A stretch of DNA of 64,000 nt from Marthasterias glacialis (Eukaryota > Echinodermata > Asteroidea > Forcipulatida > Asteriidae): assembly GCA_911728455.2 (NCBI GenBank), contig OU452228.1, forward strand, positions 19,495,224 to 19,559,223. The letters run 5' to 3'. The first letter of the stretch is position 1. Every line of letters starts with the position of its first letter. Of this stretch, positions 23,623 through 34,583 are shown piece after piece. The position numbers were made by a program, and so were the translations under genes. A model generated the notes under the pieces. That model ran no database searches. It worked only from the letters and a program-made list of their open reading frames with translations, and had not been told where the DNA came from.

Positions 23623-23799
23623 AATAGACCTTATGCACATGACGTCATTTGAGTAGGGCGCCCTCGCCTAGAGGTCAAAAGGAGGCTGTTCATTGGCCAA
23701 GCCTGTGCGCCGCGCGTACAAATCTGTGCGTTTCCATTGTTACATCATCGATTTACCTCTAAGATGGCGGCGTGATGACGTCAATGCGTAAGGTCTATT
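23623..23799. mobile_element. MITE with TIR AATAGACCTTATGCACATGA
   Basis: The right end TGACGTCAATGCGTAAGGTC then TATT is the inverse of the left end with a few mismatches. Each TIR includes a CRE-like TGACGTCA word. A truncated relative lies at 5926-5986. Confidence 0.85.
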
Positions 23800-24479
23800 A
23801 CCCCCAAACTAGCTTTATTGCAATGAGTGTCTCACCCATTCTCTTGTATAAAGTTTGGTATTAATGAGTCATAATTACTGTAGTCCATCATTTCATACTC
23901 TCGTATTCTTTTAATTACCTTTCATCAGACGTCTTGATGCAGGTGAAGACGCAAGGATTCATTGTTAAACCCACAATTCTTGATGAGACAAAAGTTTCTG
24001 CCTGAAGAAGAGATCAATCACAAATCAAGTCAGTATTTAGTACAAATCTCTTGCGGCATTACTTCACTGCCCAACAGGTTTAGTTGCCACTGTACGGGTA
24101 ACGGTGTACTAAGTCTCAAACTTAAAAGAACCGAGACCCTTGGATACAACTTGCCTCATGGTATGCGTATACGATTACACCACAGGCATGTTTTAAAGCC
24201 AGCTATGGACGCAATTATATACAAATGAGAGTTTCATTACAAATTTCAGTCGAACTGTGAGAGCTGAAAGACTTACTCCATGAAGGTGTTACGATATTCG
24301 ATATCCGACTTTTTATACTTTGCACAAAGAAACCGCTCTTCCCGCCGCCGCTTCACTTGATACCTTCTCTAATTTGGAAAATAAAAGTCCAGCGCATCGA
24401 TTACAGAGAGAGGTTATTTCCTGTGGATGGATGCAATCTATTGAGATATTTCCTCTTTTCAAATTAATGTAATTAGAAA

Positions 24480-24660
24480 GCCAGATACCTTGGATGGGGC
24501 CAGAACAACCTGCTGGAATCTCGAGTCTCCGGGTGGTTTGAATTGTTTACGGAGCCACGCTCGGTGTATTCAGTGTGTAAAATTAGATCGTTCCCTGCCC
24601 TCATTCCTCGTGCCATCAATGCATTGCCACCTGTTGCGACGCAACATTTGTATCTGGCGT
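24480..24660 (+). mobile_element. Possible LINE ORF tail
   Basis: A plus-strand frame includes SVYSVCKIRSFPALIPRAIN followed by ALPPV. The motif S/FxPRAINxLP is common at the C-terminus of LINE-type ORFs. The frame breaks on both sides. Weak support from one motif only. Confidence 0.3.
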
Positions 24661-25137
24661 GATCAAAGTACAAGGGTAATATAAATAATGGTAATATGAA
24701 TAGGTTTTGCATAACGGACCTATTAATTTTTTTTTTACGTTATAAAATGTACAAGCCGACATTTGCACGTATTGGACATAACACATTCATGAACTACAAA
24801 CTCTATTCGAGTGTTGGCATTATGTTAACTTGTTGCTATCTGTGTAATAGGTAAACAGTACCTGCCACAGGTCGTTGGAGGGGTCTTGTTTCTATACACA
24901 GATCCAGCTTTTATGTAGCCGATATGCTTTTAATATTGTGGGCGGGGTTATTTGACCCGTGACCGTGCGATAGCATGTAAAATAAGGGAGTGGAAAATCC
25001 ACGTGAGTATTCCATCCTCATTCGGTCAAGTGAGCTAAATTACAATGAATCTTTTGTCACGATGAATTTTTTTGTCATCGACTTGCAGTTTCACACTGTG
25101 TAAGTCCCAACTGAACATTACAAATAATTAAAAAAAT

Positions 25138-25425
25138 AACCCGGTTGGGTTGGCAAAGTGGTATCTTTTCTCGCCTTCCACCTCTACGGTTCGAATCCCG
25201 CCGGGGCACTATGTGGATTGGGTTTTTAGTCCCTACCTGATTGCGTAGGGATTCCCTGGAATACTTCTCTAGGGTTTTTCCTCCCACAACCAAAACTGAA
25301 ACTTGCTCACTCCTTCGCCTTCCCTCCATGGGGTTCTTGGCTAATGCAGTGATTAAGTTCGCTTTTCTGAGAGTCCTTGGCTTCACAACCAGAACTATGA
25401 AATGAAGTATGCTAAGCTTTTTTGG
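25138..25425 (+). repeat. tRNA-derived SINE
   Basis: It has an A-box-like TTGGCAAAGTGG and a B-box GGTTCGAATCC at 25188-25198. These are followed by a body with GGATTGGGTTTTTAGTCCCT and TTTTTCCTCCCACAACC. The same body occurs in the SINE at 40565-40850, so the two belong to one family. Confidence 0.75.
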
Positions 25426-26268
25426 TGTCTGTGGGAAGTCGGTGGGAGTGGGGGATTTAAGAAGTCTTGTCCCCAGGCTATCCCAAACCCGGATCAAACT
25501 CCTCAAATCATAGCCTATAAACATACCAATCCTCAATAACCCATCAATTAGTACACAGTCAAACTTAAAACATCATACATGTCTCAGGCATGGAACTTTG
25601 GTCGTATAGCGAGAAATTGAAAATTGTGGCACATTACACACTGTCAGCCATACAATGGCTGTTCGTGTTTACAAGAAGCCTCAATTTCTCCTTCCAAGAT
25701 TTCAAAATGGGGGAGGGAAACAATTCTTCTATTCGTAATGGGTATTTTTAGTTTGTTTAATTCATAAAATATTTCGATTACTTATCATTATGTAAATTAA
25801 TAATTATGATAATAAAAAATTGTTGTATTTCGTCGTACATAGTAATACGTGTACACGCGAGTCTACCGCTATTTTTCATAAAAGAAACAGCCCATTTACG
25901 AAAAGTGCTGCCCCTTCTATTATCAACTTGTGAAGTATTCATAAATATCACTTCCTCCTCGTAGAATTTTGTTTCACTGGGGGTGGGAACATTGCTTTAT
26001 AGTTGGGAGGCCAAGGTACCATGTTTGCTTTAACGAGTTACATGTATCTACATTCTTTTTATGGTGGGGGCCTCCGGAGGGAACATTTGAATTTTGTTTG
26101 GGGGGTGGGGAGTGGGGTTCGTGCCCACCCTGTCTACGCTGCTGTTTTGTGTCAACCTTGTAAGTCAAGCTATAAGGATGTTGTGTGTGGGTGTGGGATT
26201 ACACATGCCAACTTTAGGGGATTTTACACAATGGAACAACTATGCTACCCCACAAGGTTTTCTTTGCT

Positions 26269-26447
26269 CTAGTAGTACCCTCCAAGAGAAATTCTTCAGA
26301 AAAGGGAGTAATACAATAAGTGTTTGCGTTGTTTAATCCTTTTTCTTATTGTTCTATCCTAGTAGTACCCTCCAAGAGAAATTCTTCAGAAAAGGGAGTA
26401 ATACAATAAGTGTTTGCGTTGTTTAATCCTTTTTCTTATTGTTCTAT
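26269..26447. repeat. Tandem duplication, 90 bp x 2
   Basis: The unit starting CTAGTAGTACCCTCCAAGAG begins at 26269 and 26359 and ends TTTCTTATTGTTCTAT. The copies look identical, so the event is recent. Confidence 0.95.
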
Positions 26448-27409
26448 GTGTAATTGGTCTTTCAACACAATTTTTTCTATTTTAGTTTTTGTATACAATA
26501 TTTAAATAAAATATGTGCCCGTCGGGTCACCCATTCTTGTTAACACCTAGTTGTTGGGACTCCCTATTGTTGTTCAATTATTCCCTTTTCTGAAGAATCC
26601 CTCTGTGGGGACTGCAGGGTTTGAAAAAAAAAAAGTTGCGGGGACCTTTGTTCCATTGAAATGTCCCCACAAAGGCGTGTGTGCCTGTCCAGGACATTGG
26701 GCCATTTAAAAAAAAAATCGAATTCTAAATCAAATTCTACAACCAAAATAACTACGTTGACGTCTCAAACCTGTATTTTTTTTCCTTTGTTGTTTCACTT
26801 ATCGAACACAGCACGTGCATTATGTTGTTATAAACAGGCCAAGATTGGAGACTGTGAAAAATGGCGGATAAATTGCATTTTGTACACACTATATAGAACC
26901 ACATCTTTAAAGGGACTTCCCCCCTCTGTCCATCAGAGGCCACCAGAATGTGGTATTAACTAAACTTCCAGTGCCGTGTTTTTTCTGATATGGTCCCGCG
27001 TCAAGCCTGGTGTGGCTGTTCAGTAAAGGTCAGCATTATCTGATGGGTGACTTGGTACCTGGATTGTTTTATTTGCATTCTTGTATCCTTGGCATTGTTC
27101 ATTTTTTGGTTAACAGTCACCCAAGCCAATTGCCTCAAGCCCTTTTTCAAAGATTTTACATGCTACCTGTAATCCCTTATACTGTTTTTGTTCCGTCTTC
27201 ATCACTGATTTCAGACCTGGACGTAATTTCCATGGAGGCACAATTGTTCAGGTAGTGAGATTTCTACACTGATATTTTGAAGACAGACAAGGAGAATCAA
27301 ATAAATACTTGGAATGGGGAAAAATTCAGAGAGGAGAACATGAGCATTTGAACTTAAATAAGACAATGACAGACAAGACATAGTCTAATCTTCCAGTAGC
27401 GTGATGCTA

Positions 27410-27415
27410 TTTATT
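27410..27415 (-). terminator. RPL31 polyadenylation signal AATAAA
   Basis: TTTATT on the plus strand is AATAAA in RPL31 sense, about 210 bases after the stop codon. It is the first canonical signal downstream of the last exon. Confidence 0.7.
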
Positions 27416-27622
27416 GTCCAGAAGTTATCTTAAACCCCATGATTCCCAACAAGAATAAAGTCACCCCTGGATCGGTGCACAACACAGTCCCATGTAGTGT
27501 CAAGACGCTTCAAATCTCTACATTCCACAAGATCAACAAGTACCAGGAAACTTCGGCTCTCTACAGCGACCATAACCATCAAAAAAGTATCAGCAAACCC
27601 CAAATCCTTACAAGCAGAACAT

Positions 27623-30600
27623 CTAGTCCTCACTGTCCACGTTGACTGTCTGTAATCCTGTGACAGAAAGATAAAAGAGGAAATGAAGATGAGAAATCGA
27701 AGAACTTTTTGTGGTTCCTTTCGATTTCCATTAGGCTTCATTACAGGGCCCGAGCTGCGTAAGAACAAAACGTAGCTAAGCATGTTACGAGACTGAGGTT
27801 ACCAGCCAAAAGACCATGTCACATGTACAATTTGTGACTGGCATCCTGCTCATTTTTGCTTAGCAGCAAATTAAGCAATATTTTATGCTTAGCATGCTTA
27901 CTCCATGAAATTGGGCCCTGGTTTTTAGGTGTTATTATTCAGCGTACAATGGTTATGATATACAGTCTCATAATAAATCTTTGAAGGTCCCATGGGTACT
28001 TTCATTTTCAAGGGCACTGATCAATCAGGCAACGAACTCTCTAAATGTAAAAGAGTGAAAATTTCACTCGCTTGCCAGAGTGGTGTCAGTTTGGCCCTTT
28101 TGAGAGTGAAACTCACTCTTCACCACCCTTTTTTGAGTGAAAGTGGAGTGAATTTCACTCTGAATCTAGTGAAAATACATGTTTTTCACATTAAAAAGAG
28201 TTGTCCGCCATATGGCTCCTTGCAAGAGTGGTATGGCGGACAAAAAGAGTGGTTTTTCACTCTTTGTCATTTAGAGAGTACTCCGCATTGCTAACGAAGT
28301 GGAATAAATTTTGCAACTGTGTTTATCTGCCTTATTGACCCCTTGCATGCACGTCACACGCCGCGACTGTGCCATGCTCACCATTTTGGAAGTCAACAGG
28401 TCTACATTGTAACGTATAAATGCTGCGTCACATGAAATGTGCATTACACTGACATTGACTTCCAAATTGGCACAACCAAGATTGGGATGATGACGTCAAC
28501 TGAATTGGGTCAATATCACGCCGAGCATCTGCTGAAGTTTATTTGTATAAAGTGAAAGATAATTGCGTTCCAACTACCATTTCACACCAACCTACATCAT
28601 GTTAAAGATGTTCTTTGTCTAGTCTACTGATGTGATTTTTTAAAGTTCCATTTGTTTTGCAATTACGGTACATTTTGCGATTGAATAAAGTATTAATTTA
28701 GAAGTCAATTCTGTCAAATCAATCAATAAAGTCAAATTAATCAATCAATCAATCCATCAATCAATACAATACAACATAGATACTTTTACAATACAATAAA
28801 GACAAAAATAACACACACAAAATAAAAAGACAAGTTAACAAAACAAAACAAAGATTAACAACTAGAATTAGAGATGTATGATCCTTGCTCCTGTGATATT
28901 TGCTTGAAAATGAATTTATTCCAGCCAACGAAATTTTAGTAAAAAATGTTGTTTTTGAAGCGCTTATCCTGGTTTTGCCAACCACCGTACATGAAAATGT
29001 GTACGATGGCCATTCCCACTGCTGGTACCCAGATGTCAGCTATATTACGTCATTTGGACTGCATTTTGTCTGTCGCAAGCCACCCGGCTGAAATTGAGCA
29101 GGTGGCATTCGTGCAGAGTTTATTTATTGTGCTCCACACAAAAGTCATTTTTAAAATTAATTATTCTGTTATTATTCGTTGATGGATTTTTTTCGTTGGA
29201 TATCTCATTGGAAAGTTTATAACTTTGGTCATTTTACAAAAATAGCAATTCAACATTTGGATTCATTTTTCAAGGTAAAATCAGCTTCAGCATAGATCAT
29301 ATATTCTTTACAATTTCAGTTGGGAATAAAAACTAATTTGGTTGATTAACAACAACAAAAATACAGGAAATAACACAATGTACATACCCTTGAATGTTAC
29401 AACATCGACATGGGTGACTAGCGTGTACAGCTTGTTAGGAGAGTCTTCATCTTCATTTCTCTTTCTGGCCAGACGTACCCTTACTCTGAATGGTACACTC
29501 CTGTCAAAGGTCAACAGATTTAACCGGCATGTCAATATCCAGGCCAGCAATATTAAAGTAAATTTGTATACACAAACAAAAACTACAGGGCTCAATTTCA
29601 CAAAGACATGATTGATCTAATGATCTATCAACCTTAGTTGCTAAGCAAAGTGTGATGTCACGCTACAAATCACTATGGCATTTTTGACACCTCATCTTAA
29701 GATGAATCTCAGTGCATTGTAAAAACTGAGCCCAGGAAATTCAGTTTAGCTCCACAAGAAGACCTTTTTAATTGAGCATTTAACTTCATTCTTGTACTTT
29801 ACATGAATAAACCATGTGTAAAGCCAAGTACTGGGAAATAATCTGCCATTGTTAATTTGTACCATTTTACCGAATTTTTGACCAGCCACTAGGCACCAAT
29901 TTATGTCCTCACCTGATTCCTCTGGACCAGACGTGCTTGTTGAGTCTTGTGTCCACTCGCACATCCTCTGTTCCCATCATCTTCTTGGCAAAGTTGCGGA
30001 TCTCCTTGATGGCCCTTGGGGCACGCTTCTTGAAGGAGCTGAAAAATCCAAAACAATTCTTGTTTAAATTGACGTAGTTCTTCTACCTTTAGCTTCGCCA
30101 TTCGGTGACATTCAATGACACAGACATGAAACTTTGTAGTTGCATGATAAAGGATATTGGCAAGTAGACAAACTTTTATCTTTAAGCAAACCTGAATCCT
30201 CGATTCTGATTGGTCGATCCATGTCAAAAAGAGTGTAATATTAAACAAGATCGCACAAATCATATCACACAGTGACACTCTGTTCTTTTGCGCTGTTCTA
30301 ACTCCCCATATTGCGCTATTTTAAGCTTTGCTTCAAGTTTGCTCGAACATAAATTTTTTATCACACGCAAGGGGAATACAGAAAAATATAGCGCATATGC
30401 GTGCCTTATCAATCCCGGCCTTCGGCATTGTTGGATATGGGGCACAGAAGCACTATATTTTTGTGTACTCAACTTGCGTTTGTGTGATAACTTACAGTGT
30501 TTTTCAGTCTAATATGGAACTATTATATTTAATAAAGACTAACAAAAAAATATTCAAAATACTATAAAGGGGGTCACAACAGGTATACCAGGCTCAAATT

Positions 30601-31930
30601 CTGTGGGAAAATCCGCGAGACCACGGGATTGTAGCTCCCAGGTCCAGTGTAAATTTTGAGCCCTGGTATAATTTTAGTTGGTTTATTATTTATTACTAAC
30701 AAACTTTGACATGGCATTATGGTAAAGCCATTATTTTAAAGGGAAATTACACCATTTGCAGACATGAAAAAAATGTACTTCCAAGTGACTACAAAATAAC
30801 TTACTTGACTGAAAGTACGTATTGTTCCCAAGTTTGCAGTAAAATCGTTTATCTGTTTTTGTTACAGGGATAAGATTTGCCGAATGTGAAAATTCCTGAA
30901 AATGGCTGGGGGGGGGGGGGCTGGATTGTTACAATTCAGGAGGTTTACACTATTACAGACTTACAGAGGTTATGCATCATCAAAATTACAAAACTTTTAA
31001 GTTTGGACACAATGTGAACTATTTCTTTCTCTCCCTTCGATAACTGCTTTAGTTGTTTCAAGAAAAATTGAAAGCTCAATGAGATTTTGAACAAAATCCT
31101 GGTTTCAGGAAAAATCTTGCGAAATCACATGTCTGTAGTTAATCGTGTTATGTCATTTTAAAAAAAATGCCATTACGTTTCATTTTGAAAAATGGTCGGC
31201 TGATTAACATTCGCAGGAAAAAACAGGTTTTGTTTGCATTTGGATTCTTCATCTACATGGAAATATTAAACTGCTCCAGATTTTCACCAATACCTCAAAA
31301 TGCTACAACAGGTTAGTTTTATGCTACATATCTACAATAACATTACATTCTATCTTCCAGTACGCGCTAATCCTCCAATCAGATTTCTCAACTGGAGTGT
31401 GATAATAAACCATATCATACTCCCAGTAGTCTATATTGCACTCCGCGTATTTTGAGTAGCATGCATCATGCTCCAGAAACGGACAGTGCAAAATGATGTT
31501 CTAAAATTTACGTTTTGCACATTTTGCTCTTCATGAAATAATGCTCAAAGTTGTACTATCTTCCAGTTGACTGGAAGATAAATTTGTTATCACACTCGCG
31601 CTCACGGAATACAGGAAAATATAGCGCATATGCGTCCCATATCTTGCGGCCTTGTGGGATATGGGATGCAGAAGTGCTATATTTTCCTGCATTCCACTCA
31701 AGCTTGTGTGATAACTTATAGAAACAAACATACGGTTCCAAATACCAATGGTGTAATTTCCCTTTAACAGGGCAGTGGAAATCCTCTAAAACTCCTATTA
31801 GGGTTAATGTTAACAGCTTATGAATGACTTACATTCCATGAATGCGCTTGTGGAGGTGGATGGTGTACTCCCTGGTTACCACCTCATTCAAGGCGGAGCG
31901 ACTTTTCTTCTTGTCCGTTTTCTTGGCCAT
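27623..31930 (-). CDS. RPL31: 60S ribosomal protein L31 (eL31)
   Basis: This is a structural protein of the large cytosolic ribosomal subunit, near the exit tunnel. Coding exons in order are 31930-31833, 30038-29913, 29500-29388 and 27657-27623; phases 2, 2 and 1 are all kept at GT-AG sites. The product is 123 residues (human 125). It starts [20 protein letters not shown], includes [11 protein letters not shown] (about 22-32), [20 protein letters not shown] (about 55-74) and [20 protein letters not shown] (about 81-100), and ends [10 protein letters not shown]. The acceptor AG directly precedes the ATG, so the first exon is noncoding and upstream; I could not place it with certainty. A candidate donor lies in the inverted duplication at 33928-33933. 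Introns carry several MITEs. Nothing looks disrupted. Confidence 0.97.
27746..27918. mobile_element. MITE, family GGGCCCAATTTCAT, copy in RPL31 intron
   Basis: The ends are GGGCCCGAGCTGCG and CCATGAAATTGGGCCC. The interior contains GGTTACCAGCC and ATTTTTGCTTAGCAG, also seen in relatives at 57363-57541 and 61640-61778. It lies in the last RPL31 intron. Confidence 0.75.
28036..28279. mobile_element. MITE with perfect 12-bp TIR ACTCTCTAAATG
   Basis: ACTCTCTAAATG at 28036-28047 is matched by CATTTAGAGAGT at 28268-28279. The interior is built of repeated GAGTGAAA/TTTCACTC words on both strands. It lies in the last RPL31 intron. Confidence 0.85.
28333..28515. mobile_element. MITE with TIR TATTGACCC, copy 1
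   Basis: TATTGACCC at 28333-28341 is matched by GGGTCAATA at 28507-28515. Inner arms are CCATTTTGGAAGTCAA and TTGACTTCCAAATTGG. A relative is at 53180-53399. It lies in the last RPL31 intron. Confidence 0.85.
29588..29734. mobile_element. MITE with TIR ending in TTTCACAAAG, copy 2
   Basis: It begins GGGCTCAATTTCACAAAG and ends AAAACTGAGCCC, with inner ATCTTAAGATGA. It is the same family as 2500-2650 and lies in the 412-bp RPL31 intron at 29501-29912. Confidence 0.75.
30354..30491. mobile_element. MITE with TIR TTATCACAC, copy 1
   Basis: The left end TTATCACACGCAAGGGGAAT and right end CGTTTGTGTGATAA are inverse, and the arms share AAATATAGCGCATATGCG and its mirror. It lies in the RPL31 intron after the first coding exon. 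Confidence 0.75.
30736..31767. mobile_element. Non-autonomous element, 1.03 kb, TTAA-flanked with perfect TIRs
   Basis: The left end at 30736-30756 (TTAAAGGGAAATTACACCAT then T) is exactly mirrored at 31747-31767. If the outer TTAA is the duplicated target, the TIR starts AGGGAAATTACACC, as in piggyBac-type elements (inference). No transposase frame is present. The small element at 31586-31715 sits inside it. Confidence 0.75.
31586..31715. mobile_element. MITE with TIR GTTATCACAC, copy 2, nested
   Basis: The ends are GTTATCACACTCGCGCTCAC and CAAGCTTGTGTGATAAC. Long arms contain AAAATATAGCGCATATGCGT and its mirror with substitutions. It is inserted in the right part of the 30736-31767 element. 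Confidence 0.85.
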
Positions 31931-32541
31931 CTGAAATAACAAGTTTGAATAACTGTGAGTAAACGGACACACAAAAATGACAAATGCCAGTTTCTCAAGT
32001 AAAACGGAAGTGAACATCATTGACATGACTTTGTTGCGATGGCTTGTTTACATTTTCAACATCTGCAATTAATAGCCGCAACGATTACTTTCCTTAAAAT
32101 GGTTATAGTCTGACAAAGGAACAGTTTGAGAGATTGACTAAGACCCGACTATCTCAGACATGTTGTCTGATATCTGATATGGTCATTGTAGTCAATAGAC
32201 CCTTCTCAGATAAACGTCACTGTTCTATCGCTGGCCATGCTGGAGTACTTACACCTGCACATCATGCACACTTGTTCCTAGAACTGCTCTACCATGTGCT
32301 TCGAAAAGCAAGGCTGGGTGGCCATGTACGTAGTACTCAAGCATGGTAGACCTCCCGCATTGCTATAGAAATGTGAAGTCAAAGCCAATGGCTGGTCATC
32401 AGACTTCCAACACCATTGATTAGCATAAACGGTCAACTTGTACACACAATAACTCCCATTTTTGTAATGGGCAAATCATTTAGTACAAACCGTAAAGAAG
32501 AAGTAAAGCAAGAATAAACTAGTAAGAATAAACTCGTAAAT

Positions 32542-32668
32542 TTGCGGGTACAACCATCTCTTTTTGGGAGGACTGGTGGCTCTGAAAAAAAGCCATTGCA
32601 GACCACAACGGCTCTTTTCCGAGCCACCACTCCGCCCAAAAGAGATTTATACACGGTTGTACCCGCAA
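32542..32668. repeat. Palindrome carrying two opposed histone-type mRNA 3' stem-loops
   Basis: The outer arms are TTGCGGGTACAACC and GGTTGTACCCGCAA. The plus strand has GGCTCTTTTCCGAGCC then ACCAC at 32610-32630, followed by CAAAAGAGA at 32637-32645. The minus strand has GGCTTTTTTTCAGAGCC at 32594-32578, then ACCAG and, further on, CAAAAAGAGATGG. This matches the layout of the replication-dependent histone 3' signal: stem-loop, ACCA and a purine-rich downstream element. No histone ORF is present nearby on either strand. Confidence 0.7.
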
Positions 32669-32947
32669 GTCAACTGTTCTAGTTACTTCTTGTCATCCAC
32701 ACCTTGCAAAGAGCTCTTCAAGCGTCACTTAATCCGAAAAGAGCTCCTCAATTTAAGGACTTCTCTTACTTGCCATAATCGTAACCCTCTGGACTCCTGA
32801 CATTCGTACAATACGAGGATGAATGCATACAATTCAAGTATTTATTTGAATAAACCCTTGCAATTTCAGCTATTTGTGACAGCCCAATGTTTTGTAGTGA
32901 CAATATTTGACCAATATTTACAATATTAAAAAATAAAAACACACTTT

Positions 32948-33506
32948 AAAGTCCTAGCTCAACATTGGTAAGAAGAAACAAATTAATGTTCACAGATTTA
33001 CACATACCTTACATGATATAAAGATAATGATGGTAGACTTTCCTTGAAATGTTTCTGCCTAAAGTGATCTCGTTTTTAAATAATAAAGAAAATAAGATCC
33101 AAAATTAGTTTTCGTCTCAGCGAGACGATAACTCTGCCTATACACTAATCTGAGCAGTGCTCATTTCCAGTCTTTTACACCACCGCAGCTATGGCCACCG
33201 CAAGAACGCATGACAAGATAATAGCGCGTCAGCGTGCATATGTACCAATCAGCATGGAGGATTCACAGTGCGTGTGCGTCGACGGGCACGCCCCGCAGCC
33301 AAAGCTGCGGTGGTGTAAACACTCATGAACAAGCTGCTCAGATTAGAAATGCGTAAAAAAAATGCTCAATGTATTTTTACTGTTTTTTTGCAAATGAAAC
33401 AACGAAATAGGTTACAACAAATATTTTGATTTGTGCAAAGAATAATGGAACTGGAAGCATTTTGTAATTTACCATATCAGTTTACCAATGTTGAGCTGGT
33501 GCTTTA
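32948..33506. mobile_element. MITE, family AAAGCCCCAGCTCAACATTG, copy D, split by another MITE
   Basis: The ends are AAAGTCCTAGCTCAACATTG and CAATGTTGAGCTGGTGCTTT. It is interrupted after CTCTGCCTATA by the element at 33146-33345. A TTAA on each side is compatible with a TTAA target. Confidence 0.88.
33146..33345. mobile_element. MITE with perfect TIR TAATCTGAGCAG, nested
   Basis: TAATCTGAGCAG at 33146-33157 is matched by CTGCTCAGATTA at 33334-33345. Inner arms are TTTACACCACCGCAGC and GCTGCGGTGGTGTAAA. The same family occurs at 60105-60298. It is inserted in the 32948-33506 element. Confidence 0.92.
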
Positions 33507-33680
33507 AAAAAAACACACAGATATGATCTGCATTTTGTAATGTAATTATGAATAAACATATCCGTGTCTTTTTTGCAAATCTGGTCACGACACAGACAAA
33601 AATGGCTTAAATTTCTCGAAAAGAGCTACAAATGTGTACACAATCTTCTTTGTTGCAATCATTTGTTCTGCGACTGTTGT

Positions 33681-34579
33681 AGTTGCGATAATCGTAACCC
33701 TCCATCCTCCCGACGGTCGGAGACCGGAGGGTTACGACACAAGACTGATATTATCGACGGTACGGGCAGTTTTTGCCAGACTCGTGATCAGATTCGTCCT
33801 TTTTTTTCCACTTTCCAAAATCATGACAGACATTCTAAACACATGGAGTTGATCTTTATTGTATGACAACGTCATCTGGAACCCTTAAACAACATCATGA
33901 AAATATTTGGCAGAAAAAACGACAAAAACTTACCAAAAGACTGACCGAATATATCCATAATCCATAGCGGGGCCAACTAGTGATTTTGAACGTCGCACTT
34001 GCTTGGCAACAACCAATCAGCGTGACCCAACCAAACACGCATCTGGACGAGCCATGGCTGTCGTATGCGTATCGGCCGTTCCAGCAAACTCACCGCCTGT
34101 GTGTGTAAGCACCGATCCCCCCGGACCGAGTGCGCAGCATGCAGGCTATGTACATGTACATGGAATGGCCGATACGCTTACGACAGCCATGGCTCGTCCA
34201 GATGCGTGTTTGGTTGGGTCACGCTGATTGGTTGTTGCCAAGCAAGTGCGACGTTCAAAATCACTAGTTCAGTTGGCCCCGCTATGGATTATGGATATAT
34301 TCAGTCAGTCTTTTGGTAAGTTTTTGTCGTTTTTTCTGCCAAATATTTTCATGATGTTGTTTTAAGGGTTCCAGATGACGTTGTCATACAATAAAGATCA
34401 ACTCCATGTGTTTAGAATGTCTGTCATGATTTTGGAAAGTGGAAAAAAAAGGACGAATCTGATCACGAGTCTGGCAAAAACTGGTCAAAACTGCCCGTAC
34501 CGTCGATAATATCAGTCTTGTCTCGTAACCCTCCGGTCTCCGACCGTCGGGAGGATGGAGGGTTACGATTATCGCAACT
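33681..34579. repeat. Near-perfect 899-bp inverted duplication
   Basis: The left arm (33681-34084) and right arm (34161-34579) are inverse copies around a spacer of about 76 bp. By eye they differ by a handful of substitutions and a few small indels, including a 10-bp duplication in the right arm. Each arm, read outward from the centre, holds an ATTGG box, the sequence GCTATGGATTATGGATATAT, a strong splice donor TTTTG|GTAAGT (minus 33933-33928; plus 34316-34321) and, about 75 bases on, AATAAA. The tips are AGTTGCGATAATCG and its inverse. Confidence 0.95.
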
Positions 34580-34583
34580 AGTT

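Larger units (their letters stand above)
23810..27394. other. Intergenic region between CNBD2 and RPL31
   Basis: It lies between the 5' side of CNBD2 and the 3' end of RPL31 (both minus). I see SINE, LINE-like and tandem-repeat pieces (listed separately) but no supported exon. The interval at about 26580-26720 (TGTGGGGACTGCAGGG ... ATGTCCCCAC) looks like a degenerate inverted-repeat element. Confidence 0.5.

Noticed and set aside
32433-32800. Histone genes around the histone-type stem-loops
   Set aside because: Neither strand encodes any histone-like peptide here; only the 3' signals are present.
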